Position numbers and translations under genes: made by a program
In this document: in pieces, positions 8,407 through 17,653 of the stretch
Layout of the letters: every line of letters starts with the position of its first letter
Position numbering within the stretch: position 1 is the stretch's first letter
Assembly (NCBI GenBank): GCA_028870845.1
Contig: JAGWOR010000019.1
Location: forward strand, 1 to 48,056
From: Gammaproteobacteria bacterium
Lineage (GTDB): Bacteria > Pseudomonadota > Gammaproteobacteria > Natronospirales > REEB76
Length of the DNA stretch: 48,056 nucleotides
Direction: 5' to 3'
The notes under the pieces: model-generated
The model's database searches: none
What the model was told of the DNA's origin: nothing
Seen by the model: the letters and a program-made list of their open reading frames with translations, nothing else

Positions 8407-10488
8407 ATGGCTGAGATTCAGAAACGCTCCAACAAGGCCTTATACGTACTGTTGTTCCTGGCGGTCATATTGATCGGCTTGTCGGTCTGGGACCTGGTGA
8501 TGGTGGCCGGCAACTCCGGCCATGACAGCGAATTCCTGTCATTGAATGCGCAACAGTCGCTGCTTTCCCAGACCATGAGCAACTCCGCGGACCAGGCGCT
8601 GGCGGGCAGCGCGGACGCATTCCAGGATCTGCATAAAGCCAGTGATCAATTTGACAGCTCCATAAGCCTGATGGCCAACGGCGACCCAAAAACCCTGATG
8701 CCCGCGGCCAGAGGTGACGTGCAATCGGAACTCAATGTGCTCCAGGGTCAATGGAAACAGGCGCGTACCGCGGTGCAGACGATTCTTGGTGCGCATGATT
8801 CAATTATGTCGGCCAATCAGGCGGCCACCGGCATCAACCAGTCCATGCCGGGTCTTATACAGTCATGGAGTGATCTGACATCCCAGCTGGCTAAAAGCAC
8901 GGGCGGCAGGAACACGCTGGTGTACGCAGCCAAGCAGGCCTATTACGGGCAACTTATCCAGCGTGACGTGAATCTGCTGGTAACCGGCGGCCGTGGCGAT
9001 ACCGGCTTCGTCAGCAAGGAACTGCCCGACGCCATCCAGAATTTCACCCGCATCACCCGCGCCATGCTGGATGGCGACTCCCAGCTTGGGATCACTGCAA
9101 TTACCGACCCGGGGCTGCTAGTCTCGCTGCGCAGTATCAATGAGCAGTCGGTCAAGCTCAATGGAAATCTCAACTCCATCCCACCGCTTTTAAAGACTTT
9201 GGCGGCGGTGCAGTCGGCCAATCAGGCGCTGCATGGACTCAGTAGCCAGATGCTGACCACCACCCGGGCCATCGACACCAGTTACCAGGAGCAGATCGGC
9301 AACCGCCTGTACCGGCCGATTGTTGCCTATGTATTCGGTGCCATCGGTCTGTTGCTGTTGCTCATGATCCTCTGGATCTACGTGATCGGCGGGGACGCCC
9401 GCCGTTCCGTGAACCTGCAACGTGACCAGAATGAACGTAACCAGCAGGCCATTCTGCGGCTGCTGGATGAGCTCGGTTCACTGGCGGACGGCGACCTTAC
9501 TGTGCAGGCGACGGTAAGCGAGGACATCACCGGCGCCATCGCGGATTCCATCAACTATGCATTGGAAGCCTTGCGCGGGTTGGTGCGCACCATTAATGAC
9601 ACCGCAGTGCAGGTGGATGCGGCCGCGCGCCAGACGCAGGCCACCGCCACGCACCTGGCCGAAGCCTCCAAGAACCAGAGCAAGCAGATCAACACCGCAT
9701 CTACTTCCATCACCCAGATGGCGCATTCCATTGAGCAGGTATCGTTGAATGCCGACCGTTCCTCTAAGGTCGCGCAACAGTCGGTGGAAATCGCCCACAA
9801 AGGCGGCGAAGCGGTGCGCCGCACCATCGACGGCATGAGCAATATCCGCGAGACCATCCAGGAAACCTCCAAGCGCATCAAACGGCTGGGCGAGTCTTCG
9901 CAGGAAATCGGCGATATCGTGGAACTCATCAACGACATCGCCGAACAAACCAACATCCTGGCGCTGAATGCCGCCATCCAGGCGTCCATGGCGGGTGAAG
10001 CCGGGCGCGGATTCGCGGTGGTGGCCGACGAAGTGCAGCGTCTGGCGGAACGATCCGCCAATGCCACGCGCCAGATCGAAGCGCTGGTGAAAACCATTCA
10101 GACCGATACCAATGAAGCGGTCATTTCCATGGAGCAATCCACCGCGGGCGTGGTGAGCGGTGCGCAACTCGCGGAAAACGCCGGTACCTCTCTGGATGAG
10201 ATTGAGAAAGTCGCCAACAATATCGCTACCCTGGTGCAGAGCATATCCAACTCCGCCCGCCAGCAGGCCCAGACCGCCGGCGAGATGACCCGCACCATGA
10301 ATGTCATTCGAGAAATCACCGCACAAACCACCGAGGGCACCATGGCGACCGCGCAGTCCATCGGCAAGCTGGCGGCGCTGGCTACCGAAATGCGCAAGTC
10401 GGTGTCCGGATTTAAGCTGCCCGGCGGCAGTAACCAGGAAACCATGGTGATTGTTCCGTCCAGGCAGGCGCAGGGCAGCGCAGCCTGA
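8407..10488 (+). CDS. pilJ: Methyl-accepting chemotaxis protein PilJ
   Basis: 693 residues. TM1 is at about residues 11-34, then a periplasmic helical sensor with two PilJ-type repeats (about 40-300), TM2 at about 304-327, a HAMP segment to about 395 and a cytoplasmic signalling coiled coil. The tip reads [20 protein letters not shown] with [13 protein letters not shown], as in Pseudomonas PilJ. In Pseudomonas this receptor senses surface contact through pilin. The C-terminal tail has no NWETF-like pentapeptide that would tether a methyltransferase. No methyltransferase or methylesterase gene lies in this operon, so how the receptor adapts is open. The ribosome binding site is AAGGTGA. Confidence 0.96.
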   Translation: MAEIQKRSNKALYVLLFLAVILIGLSVWDLVMVAGNSGHDSEFLSLNAQQSLLSQTMSNSADQALAGSADAFQDLHKASDQFDSSISLMANGDPKTLMPAARGDVQSELNVLQGQWKQARTAVQTILGAHDSIMSANQAATGINQSMPGLIQSWSDLTSQLAKSTGGRNTLVYAAKQAYYGQLIQRDVNLLVTGGRGDTGFVSKELPDAIQNFTRITRAMLDGDSQLGITAITDPGLLVSLRSINEQSVKLNGNLNSIPPLLKTLAAVQSANQALHGLSSQMLTTTRAIDTSYQEQIGNRLYRPIVAYVFGAIGLLLLLMILWIYVIGGDARRSVNLQRDQNERNQQAILRLLDELGSLADGDLTVQATVSEDITGAIADSINYALEALRGLVRTINDTAVQVDAAARQTQATATHLAEASKNQSKQINTASTSITQMAHSIEQVSLNADRSSKVAQQSVEIAHKGGEAVRRTIDGMSNIRETIQETSKRIKRLGESSQEIGDIVELINDIAEQTNILALNAAIQASMAGEAGRGFAVVADEVQRLAERSANATRQIEALVKTIQTDTNEAVISMEQSTAGVVSGAQLAENAGTSLDEIEKVANNIATLVQSISNSARQQAQTAGEMTRTMNVIREITAQTTEGTMATAQSIGKLAALATEMRKSVSGFKLPGGSNQETMVIVPSRQAQGSAA

Positions 10489-10516
10489 GCATGCCTAGGA
10501 GCTTCGGGGTAAGGAT

Positions 10517-13500
10517 ATGAGCCAGGTCGCTTCGGATTCGCTGCTGTGGATCAAGAACGAACTTGATCACACCCTGGCGCGCGCCCGTCAGGCGCTGGAA
10601 GCATATGTCGAGCGTCCGGACAGTGACGAATCCCTGAACCAGTGTTTGGAGTTGCTGCACCAGGTACAAGGCACGCTGCGGATCGTCGAGGTGTACGGCG
10701 CCGCCATGCTCGCCGAAGAAATGGAATCGGTGGTGCGCGGGTTGAAGTCCGGTGAATTGCAGCGCAGTGACGCCGCATTTGAAGTCATCATGCGCGCCAT
10801 GCTGCAGCTTCCAGATTACCTGGAACGCGTGATCGGCGGCCGCCGTGACATGCCCCTGGCATTGCTATCCCTGCTCAATGACCTGCGTGCCGTGCGCGGA
10901 CAGCCACTGCTTTCCGAAAGCGCCTTGTTCGCTTACAACCTGGCTGGACGTCAGGCGAGCGTTGTCGGTCATGCGCCATCAGCCAAAATCGTTGATATCA
11001 AGAGTCTCGCAGCCAAGATCCGTCCCAAGTTCCAGATGGCGCTGCTTAACTGGTATAAAGACGACCAGGCGGAAAAACACCTGGCGGTGCTGGCGGATGC
11101 GGCAGAAAAACTCGAGCAGGTGGCTACCACGCCTGCGGTATTCGAGCTTTGGTGGATTGTAGGCGGTGTCATCGAAGGATTGCGCGAGGGCGGCATACAG
11201 CCGGACGTGAGTCTCAAGCAGCTGCTCGGTCAGGTCGACCGGCAGATCAAGCGGCTAGTGGATCAGGGAGAACTGCAGGTTTCCGAAGATCCGGCCAAGG
11301 AGCTGGTCAACAATCTGCTGTATTACATTGGCCGTGCAACTACCAACGGACAACGCATCGCGGCCATCAAGGAATCCTTCAAGCTTGTCGACTTGTTGGC
11401 TGAGGAGGCCGCACAGGAAGAATCACAAGATAAGCTCGCGGGCCCGAATATCAATTTAATGCGCACGGTATCCGGCGCGATCCAGGAAGACATCACGCGC
11501 ATTAAAGACACGCTCGACATATTCGTGCGCATGGGAAAGTCCGATACCTCTGAACTCGTGCCTCTGGATACGCTGCTCAAGAAAGTCGCTGATACCCTGA
11601 ATGTGCTGGGTCTTCCGGATCTGCGCATGGGCCTGGAGACGGAGCGCGCGCACCTCAAGGAAATCATCGAAGGGCGGCGTGCAGCGGACGAAGCTGCGAC
11701 CATGGAGATCGCCAGCGGCATTGTGCGCATTGAAAATCAGCTTGATGAGGCCATGATGGGGCTGGTAGCGCCGGCAGCGGGCGATCAGGCGGGCAGCCTG
11801 CCGGGAAGCGAGCGCGCCGGTTTGCGCGACGTCCAGAACGCGGTGATTCGCGAATCCATCATTAATCTGGCGCGAATCAAAGAGGCGATTGTAGATTTCG
11901 TGAATGATCCGGCCAGTGTGGACGGCCTGAAATCCCTGCCGCAGCGCATTGGCGAAATCCAGGCGAGTCTGCGGTTTTTGCAGATGGATCGTGTGGTGGC
12001 GCTGCTGGAAAGCATGCGCCAGTACATCAGCAAGCGGCTTTTAAGCGGCACGGCGATGCCTACCCAAAATGAACTGGATCGTATGGCGGACGCCATCGTG
12101 AGTGTCGAGTTCTACCTCGAAGCCATACAACAGGGCCGGGGAAACCCCATATCCATGCTCGATAACGCCGAAGCCTGCGTTGCCAACCTTGGATTCCCTG
12201 TCGGCCAGGCTGAGCCGGAAAAGGTTTTGGAGGCCACCAGTCCTGAAGTGGTACCCACCACTGGCCTGATTACCTCGGTGGCTGAGGCCGAAAGCATCGT
12301 CATCGAACCGGCATCGACCGTTGCCATGGACAATGTTGTGCCGTTAGCGCCGGCGCAGAATCTAATTTCACCGCCGGAATCTCAACAGGCGCCCGAAGCG
12401 CCGCCAGATGCACCACTAGCGGCGCCACAGAAACCCGTACGGCCATCGGCAGCCGGACCCGCTGTGGTGCCGCTGGGAGAAGTGGACCCGGAAATTCTTG
12501 AAATATTCCTGGATGAAGCCCGGGAAGAAATGCGCTCGTTGCGGGAAAATTTCCCGCGCTGGCGTTCCAGCCCAACGGATCGAGAGGCATTGTTGTCGGT
12601 GCGGCGCTCACTGCACACCTTGAAGGGTAGTGGACGCATGGTCGGTGCACGCCTGATCGGTGAATTTGCCTGGTCGTTTGAAAACATGCTGAACCGGGTC
12701 ATTGATCAAACCATCGAGCCGACTGAAGGCATGTTCGTCCTTTTGGAACGCGGCATTTCTGCCCTGCCCGAGCTTGTGCAGCAACTGGAGGCTGGCACGC
12801 AGCCACAGATTGAATTCCAACCCTTGATGGAAGCCGCCATTGCATTGAGCCATGGTGAACAGCCCGCGTTGCCACTGGCAAGCAGCGGAACTTCCGCGCC
12901 CGCGGAGGAACCGCATCCGCCGCCCAGGAAACGCAGCAAACGCGCGCCCGCGGCGGAAGAACCTGCGGCCAGCCCAGGCCCTGAATCAAGGCTGCTTGAA
13001 ATTTTCACACGTGAAGCCAAAGGGCACCTGGAAGTACTGACGGCATTTCTCGAACATGCCCGGGATAATCCGGACAAACGTGTTCCTGATGAAGACCTGG
13101 TGCGAGCCATGCACACCCTGGATGGCAGCGCATCCATGGCCGGCATTGAGGCGCTGGCGGCAATCATGGAACCCGTGCAACGTTATCTCATGGATCTCAG
13201 CGCGCAGGATCAACCTGTGCCCGAAGAGGTACTCACTCTGCTGTCATCGGTCAGGGATTCTGTGCGCGCCGCGGTTGCCGCGATTGAAAACGGACAAGCG
13301 GCCGCCGCCCCGGATGCGGCACTGATCAAGCGAGTGAATACCCGCCTGTTGACTCCGGCCGAGGAGGCAAAGCCAGCCGGGCGTGCGGAGCATGCGGTCA
13401 CCGGCCAAGCAGATCAGCCGCTGCATTACGTGAAACTTGCGGATCTCAAGGATTACGATCCTGAGCTGGCGGCGATCTTTTTCGAGGAAGCCACTGAGCT

Positions 13501-15886
13501 GCTGGATGCGACCGACAACACCCTCACCCAGTGGTCGCAGAAACGCAATGATTCGCACCTGGTCATGCAGCTGCAACGCAACCTGCATACCTTGAAGGGC
13601 GGGGCCCGCATGGCGGGACTGACGCCGATGGGCGATCTCAGCCATGAGCTTGAAACCGTCCTCACCGATGTGGTTGACGGGCGTATCGCCGTATCGACCG
13701 AACTGGTAGCGCTTCTCAACCGCTCCTTAGACCGTTTGCACCAAATGCTCGAACAAAGCCACTCGGGCAGACCCATGGTGAATGCCGACGATCTGGCGGT
13801 AAACCTGCGCCAGATGCATGGGCATCGTGTGGATGAGGAGCTGGAACCCGAGACGCCGGATGTGCGGTTTGAGCCGAAACCCGCCGTAGCGACGCCCAAG
13901 CCCCAGAAACCGCCACTGCAAACCGTCATGCCTGCAACTGAAGAGGATGCGGAGGAGGAAAGCGAAAGCGATGATTCGGCGGATGCCGCTGAGGCAGCCA
14001 TGGGCGGCGCCGCGGACCGGCGTGCAGGCTCGCGTATCCAGCACGAACTGGTGCGGGTGCGGGCAGATTTGCTGGAGAACGCGCTCAATTATGCAGGTGA
14101 AGTCGGCATATACCGCTCACGCCTGGAACAACAGATGCATTCCATCAATTTCAATCTCGGGGAACTCGAACAGACCGTGGTGCGCTTGCGTGACCAGCTG
14201 CGCAAACTCGAGATTGAAACCGAGGCGCAAATCCTGCATCAGTTCCAGCAGGAGAGCGGCAGGACGGATAACCCGGATTTCGATCCCCTGGAGCTCGACC
14301 GCTACTCCATGCTGCAGCAACTTTCCCGTGCACTGGGTGAGTCCACCGGTGACCTGGTGAGCTTGCAGGGTTTACTGCTGGGCCAGGCGCGTGAAGCTGA
14401 AACACTGTTGTTGCAACAATCCCGGGTTGCAACCGAGCTTCAGGACGGGCTCATGCGCACACGCATGGTGCCTTTTTCCAGGTACGCGCAGCGATTGCGC
14501 CGGGTGGTTCGTCAGACGGCTGACGAGGTCCATAAGCAAGTGGATATTAAGTTTTCCGGTTCGGAGGGTGAAATGGACCGTCAGGTGCTGGAGCGCATCA
14601 TGGCGCCACTTGAACACATGCTGCGCAATTCCGTGATCCATGGAATCGAATTGCCAGAGGTGCGTAAACAGCGCAAGAAACCCCTCGAGGGCTCGATCAC
14701 CATCGTACTCAGCCGCGAGGGCTCCGAAGTGGTCATGGAGGTGATGGACGATGGTGGCGGGCTCAATTTACCGGCCATTCGCAAGAAGGCCGAGGAAATG
14801 GGGCTCACGCCGGTGAATGCCAAGCTCAGTGAGCGCGAAGTAATGGCCTTGATTCTGGAGCCCGGATTTTCCACCGCCGATCAGGTCACCCAATCGGCCG
14901 GCCGCGGCGTAGGCATGGATGTTGTATCCAATGAAATCAAACAACTGGGCGGTACCTTGCGGATCGATTCCACACCGGGGAAAGGCGTTAAATTCACCGT
15001 ACGTCTGCCATTCACGCTGGCGATTACCCAGGCATTACTGGTAACCATGGCGGAACAGCCGTATGCGATACCGCTACCCAGCATCGAAGGCATCGCACGC
15101 ATTTCACGTACCGAGCTGGAACGCCTGATGGCCAACGAGAATCCCGCCTATCTGTATGGCGGACGGCCTTATCAATTGCAGCATCTTTCAACCCTGCTTG
15201 GCATAGGTGCCCCGCAGTTTCCTGAGGAATTAACCACGGTGCCGCTGTTGCTGGTGCACGGCGCGGAAGCCAATGTCGCACTCATCACCGAAGGCATGCA
15301 GGGCAGCCGGGAAGTAGTGGTGAAATCCGTGGGACCGCAGGTCAGCAGCATCCGCGGCATATCCGGTGCCACCATCCTTGGCGATGGCAGCATCTTGTTG
15401 ATCCTGGACGTATCGCTGCTGATCCGTACCTCCGCGCAGATGGAGGCGGATGCTGTGCCGTTGCAGGAACGGGTAATTTCCAAGGAAGACAAGCGTGTTC
15501 TAGCCATGGTGGTGGATGATTCCATCACCGTACGCCGTGTTACCCAGCGCCTGCTGGAGCGTTATGGCATGCGTGTAAGCACCGCCAAAGACGGCGTGGA
15601 TGCTTTGGCGCTACTCCAGGAGCATGTTCCCGACATCATGTTGCTGGATATCGAAATGCCGCGCATGGACGGTTATGAATTGGCGCAAAACATGCGCAAC
15701 GATGAGCGCTTTAAAAGTATACCAATCATCATGATCACCTCGCGCACCGGCGAAAAACACCGCAAACGCGCCATGGACATCGGCGTAAACAGGTATTTGG
15801 GCAAGCCTTATCAGGAAACAGAATTGCTTACCAATATCCAGGAACTGGTCAGCAACTTTCATCCGCAAAACGTGCGTTGGGAGTAA
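10517..15886 (+). CDS. chpA: Chemosensory hybrid histidine kinase ChpA (multi-HPt CheA with receiver)
   Basis: 1789 residues, much shorter than the ~2470 of P. aeruginosa ChpA. In order: an N-terminal FimL/HPt-like helical region with a degenerate site at His48 (LLHQVQG); HPt at about 655-765 with His700 (HTLKGSGR); HPt at about 820-925 with His866 in HTLDGS, where the usual Lys is Asp; HPt at about 980-1095 with His1024 (HTLKGGAR); an acidic linker; a dimerisation region at about 1175-1320; an ATPase domain with N1371, DDGGG (1411-1415) and AGRGVGMD; a CheW domain at about 1500-1640; and a receiver with D1667/D1668, acceptor Asp1711 and Lys1763. It should autophosphorylate and feed PilG, PilH and its own receiver. 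The pilK and chpB genes that flank chpA in Pseudomonas are absent. Confidence 0.96.
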   Translation: MSQVASDSLLWIKNELDHTLARARQALEAYVERPDSDESLNQCLELLHQVQGTLRIVEVYGAAMLAEEMESVVRGLKSGELQRSDAAFEVIMRAMLQLPDYLERVIGGRRDMPLALLSLLNDLRAVRGQPLLSESALFAYNLAGRQASVVGHAPSAKIVDIKSLAAKIRPKFQMALLNWYKDDQAEKHLAVLADAAEKLEQVATTPAVFELWWIVGGVIEGLREGGIQPDVSLKQLLGQVDRQIKRLVDQGELQVSEDPAKELVNNLLYYIGRATTNGQRIAAIKESFKLVDLLAEEAAQEESQDKLAGPNINLMRTVSGAIQEDITRIKDTLDIFVRMGKSDTSELVPLDTLLKKVADTLNVLGLPDLRMGLETERAHLKEIIEGRRAADEAATMEIASGIVRIENQLDEAMMGLVAPAAGDQAGSLPGSERAGLRDVQNAVIRESIINLARIKEAIVDFVNDPASVDGLKSLPQRIGEIQASLRFLQMDRVVALLESMRQYISKRLLSGTAMPTQNELDRMADAIVSVEFYLEAIQQGRGNPISMLDNAEACVANLGFPVGQAEPEKVLEATSPEVVPTTGLITSVAEAESIVIEPASTVAMDNVVPLAPAQNLISPPESQQAPEAPPDAPLAAPQKPVRPSAAGPAVVPLGEVDPEILEIFLDEAREEMRSLRENFPRWRSSPTDREALLSVRRSLHTLKGSGRMVGARLIGEFAWSFENMLNRVIDQTIEPTEGMFVLLERGISALPELVQQLEAGTQPQIEFQPLMEAAIALSHGEQPALPLASSGTSAPAEEPHPPPRKRSKRAPAAEEPAASPGPESRLLEIFTREAKGHLEVLTAFLEHARDNPDKRVPDEDLVRAMHTLDGSASMAGIEALAAIMEPVQRYLMDLSAQDQPVPEEVLTLLSSVRDSVRAAVAAIENGQAAAAPDAALIKRVNTRLLTPAEEAKPAGRAEHAVTGQADQPLHYVKLADLKDYDPELAAIFFEEATELLDATDNTLTQWSQKRNDSHLVMQLQRNLHTLKGGARMAGLTPMGDLSHELETVLTDVVDGRIAVSTELVALLNRSLDRLHQMLEQSHSGRPMVNADDLAVNLRQMHGHRVDEELEPETPDVRFEPKPAVATPKPQKPPLQTVMPATEEDAEEESESDDSADAAEAAMGGAADRRAGSRIQHELVRVRADLLENALNYAGEVGIYRSRLEQQMHSINFNLGELEQTVVRLRDQLRKLEIETEAQILHQFQQESGRTDNPDFDPLELDRYSMLQQLSRALGESTGDLVSLQGLLLGQAREAETLLLQQSRVATELQDGLMRTRMVPFSRYAQRLRRVVRQTADEVHKQVDIKFSGSEGEMDRQVLERIMAPLEHMLRNSVIHGIELPEVRKQRKKPLEGSITIVLSREGSEVVMEVMDDGGGLNLPAIRKKAEEMGLTPVNAKLSEREVMALILEPGFSTADQVTQSAGRGVGMDVVSNEIKQLGGTLRIDSTPGKGVKFTVRLPFTLAITQALLVTMAEQPYAIPLPSIEGIARISRTELERLMANENPAYLYGGRPYQLQHLSTLLGIGAPQFPEELTTVPLLLVHGAEANVALITEGMQGSREVVVKSVGPQVSSIRGISGATILGDGSILLILDVSLLIRTSAQMEADAVPLQERVISKEDKRVLAMVVDDSITVRRVTQRLLERYGMRVSTAKDGVDALALLQEHVPDIMLLDIEMPRMDGYELAQNMRNDERFKSIPIIMITSRTGEKHRKRAMDIGVNRYLGKPYQETELLTNIQELVSNFHPQNVRWE

Positions 15887-15892
15887 TAGGTA

Positions 15893-16375
15893 ATGGCACA
15901 GGCCCTGGAAGAAGTCTACAGCTTGCTGATCCCCTTTGCGGGAGGCAAGCTCATCCTGCCGCGGTTGTCGGTGGCGGAAGTCATGGGCTATACACGTCCG
16001 CGGCAGATCAAGGGTGCGCCGCAATGGCTGCTGGGACTCATTAGCTGGCAAGGCCAGGAGATTCCATTGGTCTCGTTTGAAGGCTTATGCAACCGCAAGA
16101 TTCCCGAACGCGCCAACCGCACACGTATCGCCATCATGTTCACCATCGGTGGCCAGCTGGATCCGCCGGTGTTCGCCATGATGACGCAGGGATATCCTTA
16201 TCTGGTGCGCATTAATGCCACGGTCTTGAGCGTAGACCCGGATACTGCCTACGGTGAAGATGTGCCGGTGTTGAATCGCGTGCGCATGGCCAACGAACGC
16301 CCCGTAATTCCGGACCTTGAGTCTATCGAGACCAAGCTTCTGGAAGCCATGCCCCACCGGCGCAGCAGTGCCTGA
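15893..16375 (+). CDS. chpC: CheW-like protein ChpC
   Basis: 160 residues, one CheW domain: LLIPFAGGKLILPRLSVAEV at the N-terminus, then WLLGLISWQGQEIPLVSFEG. It starts 6 bases after the chpA stop and ends the Pil-Chp operon. In Pseudomonas ChpC is an accessory coupler thought to link other receptors to ChpA. In that genome chpB lies between chpA and chpC, and chpD and chpE follow; here chpC follows chpA directly and the trp promoter begins 67 bases after its stop. Confidence 0.9.
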   Translation: MAQALEEVYSLLIPFAGGKLILPRLSVAEVMGYTRPRQIKGAPQWLLGLISWQGQEIPLVSFEGLCNRKIPERANRTRIAIMFTIGGQLDPPVFAMMTQGYPYLVRINATVLSVDPDTAYGEDVPVLNRVRMANERPVIPDLESIETKLLEAMPHRRSSA

Positions 16376-16442
16376 TGATGCATCACTGACCGGCTACGCA
16401 CGCTTTGTTGTTCGCGCTGAACAAACTCTTTGCATTTCCATC

Positions 16443-16471
16443 TTGACAAATACACAAACGCTGGCTAACTT
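16443..16471 (+). promoter_or_regulatory. trp operon promoter
   Basis: A perfect -35 box TTGACA (16443-16448), a 17-base spacer and a -10 box TAACTT (16466-16471). The -10 resembles the TTAACT of the Escherichia coli trp promoter. The expected start of transcription is about 16476-16480, at or just before the trpL ATG (16479). I see no clear TrpR operator. Confidence 0.7.
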
Positions 16472-16478
16472 GATACCC

Positions 16479-16541
16479 ATGAACGCACTACGTGTTAATC
16501 AGGCTTGGTGGTGGCGGCCCGGAGGACCGGCTGCGGGTTGA
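16479..16541 (+). CDS. trpL: trp operon leader peptide TrpL
   Basis: A 20-codon open frame with three consecutive Trp codons (codons 10-12, TGG TGG TGG at 16506-16514) and a TGA at 16539-16541. It lies directly upstream of a terminator that can refold with sequence inside this frame, which is the signature of a trp attenuation leader peptide. There is no recognisable ribosome binding site before the ATG, and the promoter position predicts a transcript that starts at or within a few bases of the ATG, so translation may be leaderless. Confidence 0.85.
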   Translation: MNALRVNQAWWWRPGGPAAG

Positions 16542-16591
16542 CCCTGTCTGATTGACGCCCTGGCGTCAGTAAACTGGTAAAGGCCCGCAGC
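16530..16591 (+). promoter_or_regulatory. trp attenuator: antiterminator pairing with nested hairpin
   Basis: Segment 2, GCTGCGGG (16530-16537), is exactly complementary to segment 3, CCCGCAGC (16584-16591), and a G-U pair can extend it. Segment 3 is also the left arm of the terminator, so the two folds exclude each other. A ribosome stalled on the Trp codons leaves segment 2 free; one that reaches the stop codon covers it. Between the two lies a further perfect hairpin, TGACGCC-CT-GGCGTCA (16553-16568), which can form in the antiterminated state and bring segments 2 and 3 together. Segment 1 could be CCGG at 16519-16522 pairing with CCGG at 16527-16530. Confidence 0.8.
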
Positions 16592-16611
16592 GATGCGGGC
16601 TTTTTGTTTTT
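16583..16611 (+). terminator. trp attenuator intrinsic terminator
   Basis: A perfect 7-base stem GCCCGCA (16583-16589) / TGCGGGC (16594-16600) with loop GCGA, followed by TTTTTGTTTTT. It ends 29 bases before the first structural gene of the operon and forms the OFF state of the attenuator. Confidence 0.9.
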
Positions 16612-16639
16612 ATGTGCTTAAGAAATCGAGGTGCCGGCC

Positions 16640-17653
16640 ATGTTTTTCGTGTTCAAACCCGAGGCCACGGACAACCAGCGGGAACGGCTGCTGGCGGAAT
16701 TGCGTGAACAGGACATGACCGCGCTGGCGGTGGCCGGCAACGGCAGCCGCGCATTCGCACTGGTGGGGCCGAATTCAGCAATGGAAAAGCTTGCGCTTGA
16801 TCGCCATCCGCTGATCGAGGAAGTGGTGCGCGAAAAAGCCCCCTACAAGCGCGCCAGCCGCGGCCTGCATCCGGATGACACGCTGGTTAAACTCGGTGGT
16901 GTGGCGGTAGGCGCAGACCGGTTCGTGGTGATCGCCGGGCCATGCGCTGTTGAGAGTGCGGTTCAGATTGATGCCGCCGCAGCCGCAGTCGCTGCGGCCG
17001 GGGCCCACGCGCTGCGTGGCGGGGCCTATAAGCCGCGAACCAGCCCCTACAGCTTCCAGGGGCGCGGTCCGGAAGCCTTGCGATTACTTGCTGCAACATC
17101 TGAACGCTACGGACTGCCGGTGGTGACGGAAATCCTGGATGCTGCGGATCTCCCGGGCTTCATGCAGTGTGCGGCTGCGCTGCAAATCGGCGCGCGCAAC
17201 ATGCAAAACTACACACTGTTGCGCGCCGCCGGCAAGAGCGGCATGCCGGTGGTGCTTAAGCGCGGACTGTCGGCGACGCTCGAAGAGCTGCTGCTCTCGG
17301 CCGAATACATCCTGAATGAAGGCAACAATAACGTCATTTTGTGTGAACGCGGCATCCGCACATTCGAGAACGCCACCCGCAATACCCTCGATCTAAATGC
17401 GGTCGCCTGGCTCAAGCGCAACACGCATCTGCCGGTGCTGGTGGATCCATCACACGGCACCGGGATTGCCGAACTGGTGGCGCCGCTGGCCAAGGCCGCG
17501 GCCGCCGTCGGCGCCGACGGCCTGCTGATCGAGGTGCACCCATCGCCGGCGGAAGCCCTGTCCGATGGACGGCAATCGCTTTCACCGGAAGCCTTCGCGC
17601 GCCTGATGCGTGAATTGCGGCCCTACGTGGAAGCATCTGGCAGGCACCTATGA
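16640..17653 (+). CDS. aroF: 3-deoxy-7-phosphoheptulonate (DAHP) synthase, type I-beta with N-terminal regulatory domain
   Basis: 337 residues from the ATG at 16640, with GAGGTG ending 6 bases upstream; a GTG at 16631 would add three residues. It catalyses the first step of the shikimate pathway, phosphoenolpyruvate plus erythrose-4-phosphate. Residues 1-70 look like the ferredoxin-like allosteric domain of the Thermotoga/Bacillus type. The barrel carries GPCAVES (metal Cys), [24 protein letters not shown] (metal His), LIEVHPSP (metal Glu) and the Asp of SDGRQSL. It is the first structural gene behind the trp attenuator, so its expression should follow tryptophan supply. It overlaps trpE by 4 bases (ATGA). 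Confidence 0.95.
   Translation: MFFVFKPEATDNQRERLLAELREQDMTALAVAGNGSRAFALVGPNSAMEKLALDRHPLIEEVVREKAPYKRASRGLHPDDTLVKLGGVAVGADRFVVIAGPCAVESAVQIDAAAAAVAAAGAHALRGGAYKPRTSPYSFQGRGPEALRLLAATSERYGLPVVTEILDAADLPGFMQCAAALQIGARNMQNYTLLRAAGKSGMPVVLKRGLSATLEELLLSAEYILNEGNNNVILCERGIRTFENATRNTLDLNAVAWLKRNTHLPVLVDPSHGTGIAELVAPLAKAAAAVGADGLLIEVHPSPAEALSDGRQSLSPEAFARLMRELRPYVEASGRHL

Noticed and set aside
9478-10326. 282-codon open frame on the minus strand inside pilJ
   Set aside because: Antisense of the repetitive signalling coiled coil; its pseudo-repeats come from pilJ codon periodicity.
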